Positions 8,134 through 14,710 of a stretch of 15,536 nt of DNA are shown piece by piece. The stretch's first letter is position 1. Each line of letters opens with the position of its first letter. The DNA lies in the NCBI GenBank assembly GCA_964572225.1, contig CAZNFR010000082.1, positions 1-15,536 on the forward strand. Reading direction: 5' to 3'. The translations under genes and the position numbers were made by a program. The notes beneath the pieces are model-generated. The model was not told the DNA's origin. It did not search any database and saw only the letters and a program-made list of their open reading frames with translations. This DNA comes from CAZNFR01 sp964572225 (GTDB lineage Bacteria > Bacteroidota > Bacteroidia > Bacteroidales > GCA-2748055).

Positions 8134-8526
8134 CTAAGCCAGGTAAGGTGGATAGGAAACTCCCCAGATAGCTGCAATAGTTAAAAAGATAATAAGAATC
8201 CAAAAGAAGAATCCCAGGGCAATGGCACCCGTGCTCGCCGGTTCATTAGGAGCCGCCACCTCGGTTCGGGTACCCTGTGATGGAGTGGCTGCCGATATAA
8301 GCAAGGCTAAAAACAGGATAACAAAAAGAGTCCCTAACCAGGGCTCACCGAACAGGGGCGGACCCACCGGGGTTAGCCAGGCCGTTGAAGCAATTCCGGC
8401 CAGAAGCAGAATCAAAAGAAAGGACCAGAAACTTCCTCAGGGTCCGGACACTTTAAACACATAATAAAATAGCACACCAACAACCAGTGCCATAAGGATA
8501 GCAATCAGAATTTCAGCAAATGACAT
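8134..8526 (-). pseudogene. Small membrane protein gene with TGA replacing a probable tryptophan
   Basis: One minus-strand frame of 130 positions from ATG 8526 to the stop at 8134, interrupted by TGA at 8437-8439 (position 30). The first 29 codons read MSFAEILIAILMALVVGVLF then YYVFKVSGP, and the frame continues GSFWSFLLILLLAGIASTAW without any shift. Restoring a Trp gives GPWGSFW, a motif I recall from small uncharacterised membrane proteins of this size, so TGG to TGA is the simplest reading. There are three to four membrane segments with a Pro/Thr-rich linker at about 80-95. Nothing in the sequence indicates function. Restart after the TGA could only use TTG at 8415. Alternatives are a sequencing error or readthrough. 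Confidence 0.6.
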
Positions 8527-8589
8527 AGTAAGAATGTTTTTGGTTTTCGCTGAATCCAGTGGAAAAACTATGCCAAACCAAGGTGCTGC

Positions 8590-8643
8590 CCTTCCAACAC
8601 CCACCATCTCCTTCCATCCCCCAACATCCCCTTCCAATAATCG
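8590..8643. repeat. C-rich 20-base imperfect tandem repeat
   Basis: CCTTCCA recurs at 8590, 8610 and 8630 at exact 20-base spacing, with C-rich filler (CCACCAT, CCCAACAT). The minus strand carries runs of three to five G. It lies between the MDR gene and the small membrane protein gene. Two direct copies of ATCCCCAG follow at 8672-8687. The first 27 bases of the window have a similar C-rich composition. No coding content is seen in 8527-8708. Confidence 0.5.
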
Positions 8644-8708
8644 TAGATAATGAGGATAGTTCGTGTATTAAATCCCCAGATCCCCAGATCCTCCTCAATC
8701 CCCATCCA

Positions 8709-9704
8709 CTAAAAAACCTGAAGTACAATTTTCCCCTTAATCGCTGCTTTGTCCAGGAGGACATGGGCCTCAGCAGCCTTTTCGAGAGGCAGGACCCGGT
8801 CAATTACCGGATTGATTTTGCCTTCTTTCAGTAGTGCGAAAAGCTGACCCAGATCATCGCGAAACCATGAATTGTATTTAATGGCGTAGATCTTAGATTT
8901 TTTGCCATTGGGAAGAAGGTTCCAAAGCAATACTTTCATAAAATCAAGAATCACATTCCCCTTTTTGCCCACAGATGCGTTATAAAATCCATAAGCAACC
9001 AGGGTACCCCCTTTCTTTAAACAACGGAAGGAATCCCTGAAATTGCTTCCGCCAATCGCATCAAAAACCGCATCCACACCTGTACCGGTCTCGTCCATCA
9101 CCCTTTGTTCAAAGTTTTCCTTTCGATAATCAATGGCAATGGCGCCTTCTTTCCGGATAAGATCCTGTTTTGACTCCGAAGCGGTTCCGTAAATGGTAAG
9201 GTCCATCAATTTACCCAACTGCAGAAGGGCAGAGCCAACCGCACCTCCCGCTCCATGAACCAGTATGGTCTGATTCTTTTGCACCCCGGCAATACGATGT
9301 AGCATCTGATAAGCGGTTAAATAGGAGAGTACCATGCTTACCGCTTTTACCGGATCCAGGCCCTCTGGTACCTCCACCAGTTTGGATTCCGGCAGACAGA
9401 CATATTCCGCGTAGGCTCCGGTTACAGGCATGGCTGCCACCATCATGCCTTTCTTCAGCCCGGCCACGTTATCGCCGGTTTCATCCACAATTCCTACCAG
9501 GTCGTAACCCGGGGTTAAGGGGTATCGGTTTTTTACCCCGGGATATATCCCCTTGCGAATCAGAGTATCCGTAAAGGCAGCACTGGTAGTCATCACCTTT
9601 ATACGCACCTCATCTTCAACAGGTTGGGGTAGTTCCGTTTCTGTGATCAGGGTAAGGACCCCGGGTCCGCCTTTTTCGGTAATCACAATCTTTTTGTATT
9701 CCAT
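8709..9704 (-). CDS. Zinc-free MDR oxidoreductase (quinone oxidoreductase / VAT1-like)
   Basis: A cytoplasmic medium-chain dehydrogenase/reductase of 331 residues, expected to use NAD(P)H to reduce a quinone or enone; the substrate is not predictable. The N-terminal GroES-like domain (about 25-115) includes PLTPGYDLVGIVDETGDNVA, and the Rossmann domain begins near 145 with TILVHGAGGAVGSALLQLGK, the nucleotide-binding glycine motif at 151-157. Catalytic-zinc Cys/His and the structural zinc cysteines are missing, which places it in the quinone-oxidoreductase branch. The stretch VILDFMKVLLWNLLPNGKKS is typical of the VAT1-like subgroup. The ORF ends in TAG and begins at ATG 9704. It appears to be a single-gene unit, with 196 bases upstream before the next gene. 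Confidence 0.9.
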   Translation of the reverse strand: MEYKKIVITEKGGPGVLTLITETELPQPVEDEVRIKVMTTSAAFTDTLIRKGIYPGVKNRYPLTPGYDLVGIVDETGDNVAGLKKGMMVAAMPVTGAYAEYVCLPESKLVEVPEGLDPVKAVSMVLSYLTAYQMLHRIAGVQKNQTILVHGAGGAVGSALLQLGKLMDLTIYGTASESKQDLIRKEGAIAIDYRKENFEQRVMDETGTGVDAVFDAIGGSNFRDSFRCLKKGGTLVAYGFYNASVGKKGNVILDFMKVLLWNLLPNGKKSKIYAIKYNSWFRDDLGQLFALLKEGKINPVIDRVLPLEKAAEAHVLLDKAAIKGKIVLQVF

Positions 9705-9826
9705 ATGGTGGGCTTAGATCAGGTCTATGTAGGGTTTTTATTGCTTAAATGTATGGATTATCAGATTCTTCTATGTACAAACAAACCGCTTCTGTCCTGA
9801 CCCGCCCGGAAGATTACCTGATGATT

Positions 9827-9834
9827 CAAAGGTA
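9827..9834 (-). promoter_or_regulatory. Possible -7 promoter box (TACCTTTG) for the MDR gene
   Basis: An exact TAnnTTTG match on the minus strand, about 122 bases before the MDR start. No convincing TTTG lies at the expected upstream distance, and one such match in this 196-base gap could be chance. The rest of the gap (9705-9900) shows nothing else. Confidence 0.22.
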
Positions 9835-9900
9835 AAGAATCCTTTCTTAGTATTTAACAACCAATCCTGAAATTCCTGAACTTTCTATGAACTCGATCTT

Positions 9901-11043
9901 TTATTTGCCATATTTTTTAACAGCCTTCATCACCTTCATCATAAAGAAGAATGGAGGAGCATTGTAGTTATTCCTATGAAAACTACCGATCATGTGCAGG
10001 TCCAGAGCCTCATTATAATACAGGAAAGCTCCAATCGATCCGGAGTTTCCCCAGAGGTCGTATTGCCGTGACATAAAAGGATAATGGAAAACCATGATAC
10101 CGTATCCGTAACGAATCTGAGGATTCATCCTCGCGAGGTCGAACATCCTGTCCAGCGTTTCCTTCCTGAGTAGATGGTTTTTTACCAGGGCCTTATGGAA
10201 TCTCAGCATGTCTTCCGAAGTGGAAACTATTCCGCCCCCCGCCCAGCTCATACTGATACTCCTGGCTGTTGAGAGATTCACTCCTTCATGGAACATGTCG
10301 ATCATCGTATAGGCTGAAGGTTCTCCGGGTCCTTCAAAGAAAAGCAAATAGCTGTTCTTCATGCCCAAAGGATGGAATATAAACCTGCGGTAGGCCTCAT
10401 GCAACTCCAGACCCGTTATGCGCTGTATGATCAGCCCTAATAGCTGATAGTTCGTATCGGAATAATGGAATCCGCCTCCCGGAGCAAACCGGGGGTTAAG
10501 TTCCTTTTTCGTCCACTCCACCGTTGACTCCGGAGTCCAGAATCTTTCCGGCTCCCGGATCATAAGGTCGGCCAGGCTTATACCCGCCTTGTTTTTGTCG
10601 ACATAATAATCTGCCAGTCCCGAAGTGTGATTCAACAACTGCCGTATCGTGATCTGCCGGCTGTAATCCACTCCTTTGTAAATATGAAGCCCGGACAAAA
10701 TGCCTTCATCCAGATATTTTTCAATCAGGTCTCCGAAATCCAGCAGCCCCTGTTCAAAAAGCAATCCTATTACCGCCGAAGTAACTGTCTTTCCAATACT
10801 GGCAAAATGATAGGGCTGGTCGGGATGCACCTCAACAGAAGAATCACGGTTGAAGGCGGTCTTAAGATGCAAATCGGCTGTTTCCGAATGGACCAACAAT
10901 ATAGCCGTGTTCGAGGTACTTTTGGCAGCTTTCTTTTCGAAAGTATTTACAATACGCTTTTCAGGGCCTTGCAGATTCTGGGCCTTAGTTTTTGTTTTCA
11001 TAACCAATGTGAGTATTAAAATGAATAGGTAAACGGTTCTCAT
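9901..11043 (-). CDS. Secreted beta-lactamase-fold serine hydrolase
   Basis: A penicillin-binding-protein/class C beta-lactamase-like hydrolase (PF00144), probably periplasmic; members act as esterases, D-aminopeptidases or carboxypeptidases, and the substrate is not predictable. Counting from the chosen start, the nucleophile motif SIGK is at 82-85 within FASIGKTVTS, LNHTSGLADYY follows at 137-147, and the second motif is YSD at 194-196 in GFHYSDTNYQLLG, a common variant of YxN. The third motif region reads LWGNSGSIGAF (about 330-340), with Asn where many members have His. I chose ATG 11043 because MRTVYLFILILTLV then gives a signal peptide start; an in-frame ATG at 11085 adds 14 charged residues. 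The gene lies downstream of the LuxR gene on the same strand, 76 to 118 bases away. Confidence 0.88.
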   Translation of the reverse strand: MRTVYLFILILTLVMKTKTKAQNLQGPEKRIVNTFEKKAAKSTSNTAILLVHSETADLHLKTAFNRDSSVEVHPDQPYHFASIGKTVTSAVIGLLFEQGLLDFGDLIEKYLDEGILSGLHIYKGVDYSRQITIRQLLNHTSGLADYYVDKNKAGISLADLMIREPERFWTPESTVEWTKKELNPRFAPGGGFHYSDTNYQLLGLIIQRITGLELHEAYRRFIFHPLGMKNSYLLFFEGPGEPSAYTMIDMFHEGVNLSTARSISMSWAGGGIVSTSEDMLRFHKALVKNHLLRKETLDRMFDLARMNPQIRYGYGIMVFHYPFMSRQYDLWGNSGSIGAFLYYNEALDLHMIGSFHRNNYNAPPFFFMMKVMKAVKKYGK

Positions 11044-11122
11044 GATTTTTTCGACAAATCTAGAGAGCCGGACTCCCCTGATCAATCGGTCATCGGTATG
11101 ATTTTACCCTCAGGATAGGAAT

Positions 11123-11138
11123 TCATACCAAAGTATGA
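11123..11138. repeat. Perfect 6-bp inverted repeat (TCATAC-CAAA-GTATGA)
   Basis: The arms at 11123-11128 and 11133-11138 are perfect complements around a 4-base spacer. It lies between the LuxR gene stop and the serine hydrolase start. No T tract follows on either strand, so an operator or RNA hairpin is more likely than a terminator; the short arms could also be chance. Confidence 0.35.
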
Positions 11139-11161
11139 GAAGAAAGATTCGGAATTAAGTG

Positions 11162-12145
11162 TCAGATATTCAATTTTTTAATCCGATTGGAAAGCTCCAG
11201 CCTGTTTCTAACCTCCAGTTTTGAATAAATGCTGGATACATGAGTTTTTACCGTAGGGAGTGAAATATACAGACTGTCCGCAATTTCCCTGTAGGTTTTT
11301 CCCGATACCAGCAAAGGAAGTACTTCCCTTTCCCGCCTGGAAATGCCTGATCCATCTAACTGATCCCGTACAATCTCGTTTATCGTTTCCTCCTGCGTAA
11401 GTTTCTTGAAATCCTCCGGGATCTTCCCCAAAGTAAGGATTATGGTGATCAGAGCCAGGGAAAAGCCGTCGTAACGGCGAACAAGTTCGGTGACAGAGTC
11501 CTTTTCAGAGAACAAAAAAAGCAGAAGGGATGCCACCATGCTGACTAACACCAGGATGGCTGTGGTCCTCTCCTGTTTTTCCCGGAAACGGATCAGGGAA
11601 TCAGGGCGGGTAAATAGGATAAAGAACATGGAATAAAATACCGTTAAATATAGAAAGGCCGCACAGGCATATATTACCGGGAGGATGCCATAGTAAAAAT
11701 AAAGAAGACCGCACAACAGCATTACAAACAATCCCCCAATCGCAACCACTGCATTCTTTTTCCTGCGATTCGTGTGAATCCTTTCCTGGTGTATGTTCAC
11801 GGGCACCATAACAGCAAAAACAACGGTCATAAGAAAACTGAAAAGCTCCGGAAGTCCGGTCTCCTGTCCCTCCTGAGGGGGCCAAAGATTTGCCACCGTT
11901 ACCGAAAGGATCAAAAGTAAAAGACTCAAAGAAAAACCAATCGTTTCCCGGTACTCCAGCTTCCTGCGATAACAGACTATCTGAAGCGCCAGGGTTACAA
12001 TGCCCAGAGTATAAGCAAGGAACAGTGATATGAGTTTTAAAGTTTGCATAAACAGCCGGTAGGGTAAAGTTAGGGTTTTTCCGTCTGCCAGGGCTGAATC
12101 CTTAAAAAATCCGTAGTTAAAAAGGACAAATTTTACTCCCAGCAC
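11162..12145 (-). CDS. Membrane-anchored LuxR-type transcriptional regulator
   Basis: A 327-residue protein with six or seven hydrophobic segments between about residues 35 and 245 (for example LISLFLAYTLGIVTLALQIV and AFLYLTVFYSMFFILF), then a linker and a C-terminal LuxR/GerE HTH from about 265: SGISRREREVLPLLVSGKTY followed by REIADSLYISLPTVKTHVSS and IYSKLEV. It probably senses a membrane or outside signal and binds DNA while tethered. There is no receiver domain or kinase gene beside it. A later ATG at 12049 (MQTLKLISL) would begin directly at the first membrane segment and may be the real start; the first 32 residues look unremarkable. It ends in TGA, a true stop, because the HTH family ends there. 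It is divergent from the GntR gene. Confidence 0.85.
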   Translation of the reverse strand: MLGVKFVLFNYGFFKDSALADGKTLTLPYRLFMQTLKLISLFLAYTLGIVTLALQIVCYRRKLEYRETIGFSLSLLLLILSVTVANLWPPQEGQETGLPELFSFLMTVVFAVMVPVNIHQERIHTNRRKKNAVVAIGGLFVMLLCGLLYFYYGILPVIYACAAFLYLTVFYSMFFILFTRPDSLIRFREKQERTTAILVLVSMVASLLLFLFSEKDSVTELVRRYDGFSLALITIILTLGKIPEDFKKLTQEETINEIVRDQLDGSGISRREREVLPLLVSGKTYREIADSLYISLPTVKTHVSSIYSKLEVRNRLELSNRIKKLNI

Positions 12146-12185
12146 CTTTGTGATAAAACAAATTTTTATATTTTTACCTAGAACT

Positions 12186-12199
12186 ACCCAGTACCAGGT
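12186..12199. promoter_or_regulatory. Imperfect palindrome upstream of the GntR gene, possible operator
   Basis: ACCCAGTACCAGGT matches its reverse complement at 10 of 14 positions and is centred on GTAC. It ends 4 bases before the GntR ATG at 12204. A TTTG (12147-12150) and TATATTTT (12167-12174) upstream resemble promoter boxes with a short spacer, so the palindrome would sit at or just after the transcription start, a usual place for autorepression. Confidence 0.35.
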
Positions 12200-12203
12200 A
12201 TTT

Positions 12204-13205
12204 ATGCAATTTCACATTAAAGAAAACGGGATTCCCAAATACAAGCAGATCATCACTGCGGTTACAGAGGCTATTGGTAAGGGTGATCTCAAAATGGATT
12301 CACGCATCCCTTCTCTTAATGAGATGATCCATAATTACGGACTTTCCCAGGATACAGTACTGAATGCCTACAATCATCTTAAATCCTTGGGCATTATTTC
12401 ATCCCAGGTAGGGAAGGGATATTATGTTGCCCGTACGGATGTTCAGCGAAGACACCGGATATTTGTATTATTCGACAATTTTAGCTTCTACAAGGAAGAT
12501 CTTTTTAATGCAATGACACAAACCCTTGGAGGGGAGGGAGAGCTCGACCTTCATTTTCATTACAATAACCCCGGGGTTTTTCGTAATCTTATCCGTAACG
12601 CAGCCGGCAATTATTCTTCCTACATCCTGATGCCTACACTGGATCCCTCACTTGACAAGGCTATCAGTACTCATCTTCCCGCGAGATCCGTGTTTATTAT
12701 CGACCGGATATCCCGGGATCTGGCCAGGGCATATCCCTTTGTATGTCAGAATTTCAGAGAGGATATTCAAACGGCTTTTGGGAATCACCCCGACCTGATC
12801 CTGAAATACCGGGTAATCGGACTGGTTAATAGTAGTAAACGTCCGCATATCATGGAAATACGCGAGGGACTGAGAAACTACTGCAGGCAACATTCCATGG
12901 AATTCCGGGATTACGATCCTGCAGAAGAAATGCAGACAGGTCCGGAACATCTTCTGGTTTGCCTGAGTGACCGGGTCCTGGTGTCTTTGTTAAGCACGGC
13001 TTCTCGTCAGAATAAAAAGCCTGGAAGAGATTTCGGACTTATTTCCTATAATGAAACCGAATTGAAAAAGGTGGTCGGGGAAGGAATCACCAGCTTGTCG
13101 ACCGATTTTTCTTCCATGGGAACGAAGATCATTAACCTTATCCTAAACAATAAAAGAGAACGTATTTTTAACGAGGTAAAATTATACCATAGAAATTCAA
13201 CATAA
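12204..13205 (+). CDS. GntR-family regulator with sugar-binding-like effector domain
   Basis: A 333-residue transcription factor. Residues 1-75 are a GntR winged helix: GIPKYKQIITAVTEAIGKGD, then DSRIPSLNEM, GLSQDTVLNAYNHLKSLGII and VGKGYYV. Residues about 88-325 resemble the periplasmic-binding/LacI-type effector fold, with alternating strands and helices (RIFVLFDNFSFYKEDLF, SSYILMPTLDP, SVFIIDR, YRVIGLVNSS, DFGLISYNE). GntR regulators with this type of effector domain usually control sugar genes in Bacteroidota. I chose ATG 12204, which gives the standard N-terminus; an in-frame ATG at 12150 adds 18 unrelated residues. It is separated by one base from the glucose-6-phosphate isomerase gene, so it heads the sugar operon and is likely its local regulator, with a sugar or sugar phosphate as inducer. 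Confidence 0.9.
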   Translation: MQFHIKENGIPKYKQIITAVTEAIGKGDLKMDSRIPSLNEMIHNYGLSQDTVLNAYNHLKSLGIISSQVGKGYYVARTDVQRRHRIFVLFDNFSFYKEDLFNAMTQTLGGEGELDLHFHYNNPGVFRNLIRNAAGNYSSYILMPTLDPSLDKAISTHLPARSVFIIDRISRDLARAYPFVCQNFREDIQTAFGNHPDLILKYRVIGLVNSSKRPHIMEIREGLRNYCRQHSMEFRDYDPAEEMQTGPEHLLVCLSDRVLVSLLSTASRQNKKPGRDFGLISYNETELKKVVGEGITSLSTDFSSMGTKIINLILNNKRERIFNEVKLYHRNST

Positions 13206-13206
13206 T

Positions 13207-13749
13207 ATGATTCAAATTCAAATCGAAACCGGCCTGCTGAAAGGCGAAGGAGTAGTTAATTCCGAAAAACGCCTGGGAGATCTGGTCAGGGTATTTTCTG
13301 ACGAAGCCACCCGTGCCCAAATGGATCAGAACCAACCTGTATATCGGGTGCAGGCCTACATGCCCGTGGAAAACGGTAAGCAGGGGGGATTGTTTTTCGG
13401 AAGTACAATCATGATGCCTGGGAAAGTGGGAAAAGAGTATTTCATGACTCGTGGACATTTTCATGAGAATATAGATACTGCCGAATATTACTGGTGTGTG
13501 AAAGGTGAAGGGGCCCTCATCCTGATGGATGAAAACCGGGAAACACGGATGGAGCTGATGAGGCCGGGCAGCCTGCATTACATTCCAGGAAAGGTGGCTC
13601 ACAGGGTTGCCAATACCGGTAGTGAAGAACTGGTCTTTAATGCATGCTGGCCTTCCGAAGCCGGACATGATTATGAGAGCATAGAAGAAAAGGGATTTAG
13701 TGCCCGACTGGTTGAGGAAGATGGAAAACCCGTTTTGATCAGGATTTAA
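13207..13749 (+). CDS. Cupin-type glucose-6-phosphate isomerase
   Basis: Interconverts glucose-6-phosphate and fructose-6-phosphate in the cytoplasm, using a metal in a cupin barrel; this type is unrelated to the usual bacterial Pgi. The 180-residue protein has the cupin motif FMTRGHFHENIDTAEYYWCV and then KGEGALILM; the metal ligands appear as His84, His86, Glu93 and His132, the same spacing as His88, His90, Glu97 and His136 of the Pyrococcus furiosus enzyme. IPGKVAHRVANTG contains the last ligand. Length fits the family (about 190). ATG at 13207 lies one base past the GntR stop, and its own stop is one base before the ROK gene. All of this supports a co-transcribed sugar module. Confidence 0.92.
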   Translation: MIQIQIETGLLKGEGVVNSEKRLGDLVRVFSDEATRAQMDQNQPVYRVQAYMPVENGKQGGLFFGSTIMMPGKVGKEYFMTRGHFHENIDTAEYYWCVKGEGALILMDENRETRMELMRPGSLHYIPGKVAHRVANTGSEELVFNACWPSEAGHDYESIEEKGFSARLVEEDGKPVLIRI

Positions 13750-13750
13750 A

Positions 13751-14710
13751 GTGGATCGTAGCATGAATATCTGTATTGACCTGGGAGGTACCAACCTTAA
13801 AGCCGGACTGATTTCCGGTACGGAAATGCTTCAACAATCTTCTGTACCCCTGGAGAAAGGAGCAGACTTCCGGGAAGTAATGAATCTGATAAGCCTGGAG
13901 GTAAATGCTCTTCTATGTCATGAATCTACCAGTAAAAGAGAACCTCTTGCCCTGGGTTTATGTATGCCAGGGATTATTGATACAGACAGGAATCGCCTGA
14001 TCTCAGTGAATGAAAAACATTCCGGTGGAAAAAACTTCAATTTTAATTCCTGGGCCAAAGAAACTTTTGGACTTCCACTGGTAATGGAAAATGATGCAAG
14101 GGCAGCCATGGCAGGAGAGTGGCAGGTGGGAAACGGAGTTGGGTACTCCGACCTGGTCATGCTTACCCTGGGGACAGGCATTGGTACTTCTGCTGTGATA
14201 AAAGGGGAGATTCTATATGGTAAGCATTATCAGGCCGGTTGTCTTGGGGGCCATTTCACCCTCAACCATTCAGGCCTACGTTGTAATTGCGGGAATGTGG
14301 GATGTGCCGAAAGCGAAGCATCATCCTGGATATTGAGACAGCACATTCAAGGCATGCCGGGGGGGAATGAGTTTTTGGAGAATTATGGTGAACATCCGGG
14401 TTATGACCTGCTCTTTCGCTTGGCCAATGAAGGGAATTCCCTGGCGAAGGGAGTCATTGAACAACATATGCGGGTCTGGTCAGCAACGGCTGTAACCCTC
14501 ATCCATGCCTATGATCCGGATATCCTTCTGATCAGTGGAGGGGTAATGAACAGCAGGGACGTTATACTCCCGTATTTACAGGATTATGTAAACCGCTATG
14601 CATGGACCCCGGAGCATCAGGTTAAGATTTTGGCTTCAAGCCAAAACAATTATATTGCCCTCTGGGGAATGAATTATCTGATAAACAGAAAAATAAAACT
14701 ATCCGAGTGA
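13751..14710 (+). CDS. ROK-family sugar kinase
   Basis: An ATP-dependent hexose kinase of the ROK family (glucokinase, mannokinase, fructokinase or allokinase); sugar identity cannot be read from sequence alone. Residues 8-19 (CIDLGGTNLKAG) form the first phosphate-binding motif, and Asn114-Asp115 in MENDARAA hold the catalytic Asp. LTLGTGIGTSAVIKGEI is the second phosphate motif. His168 with Cys178, Cys180 and Cys185 in RCNCGNVGCAESEA form the ROK zinc site. It lacks the N-terminal HTH of ROK repressors and so is an enzyme. The GTG at 13751 is one base after the upstream stop; an ATG at 13763 is also possible and would give MNICIDLGG. Its TGA stop overlaps the GTG start of the next gene. Confidence 0.9.
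   Translation: MDRSMNICIDLGGTNLKAGLISGTEMLQQSSVPLEKGADFREVMNLISLEVNALLCHESTSKREPLALGLCMPGIIDTDRNRLISVNEKHSGGKNFNFNSWAKETFGLPLVMENDARAAMAGEWQVGNGVGYSDLVMLTLGTGIGTSAVIKGEILYGKHYQAGCLGGHFTLNHSGLRCNCGNVGCAESEASSWILRQHIQGMPGGNEFLENYGEHPGYDLLFRLANEGNSLAKGVIEQHMRVWSATAVTLIHAYDPDILLISGGVMNSRDVILPYLQDYVNRYAWTPEHQVKILASSQNNYIALWGMNYLINRKIKLSE

Noticed and set aside
7907..8203. Minus-strand frame of 98 codons after the small membrane protein gene
   Set aside because: It overlaps the receptor stub antisense and has no family signal; 8009-8133 appears non-coding.
8430..8445. A-to-I RNA editing restoring UGG from UGA
   Set aside because: The sequences around the TGA codons (CCCTGAGG and GCCTGAATG) lack the TACG context known for TadA editing in mRNA; there is no positive evidence.
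5468..8526. Reassignment of TGA to tryptophan (genetic code 4) or glycine
   Set aside because: Tryptophan is coded by TGG throughout, long conserved genes have no internal TGA, several end at TGA (one directly followed by a terminator), and one of the four premature stops is TAA.
13168..13794. Minus-strand open frame of 208 codons
   Set aside because: It is opposite the cupin isomerase gene, whose metal ligands and spacing are clear; shadow frame.
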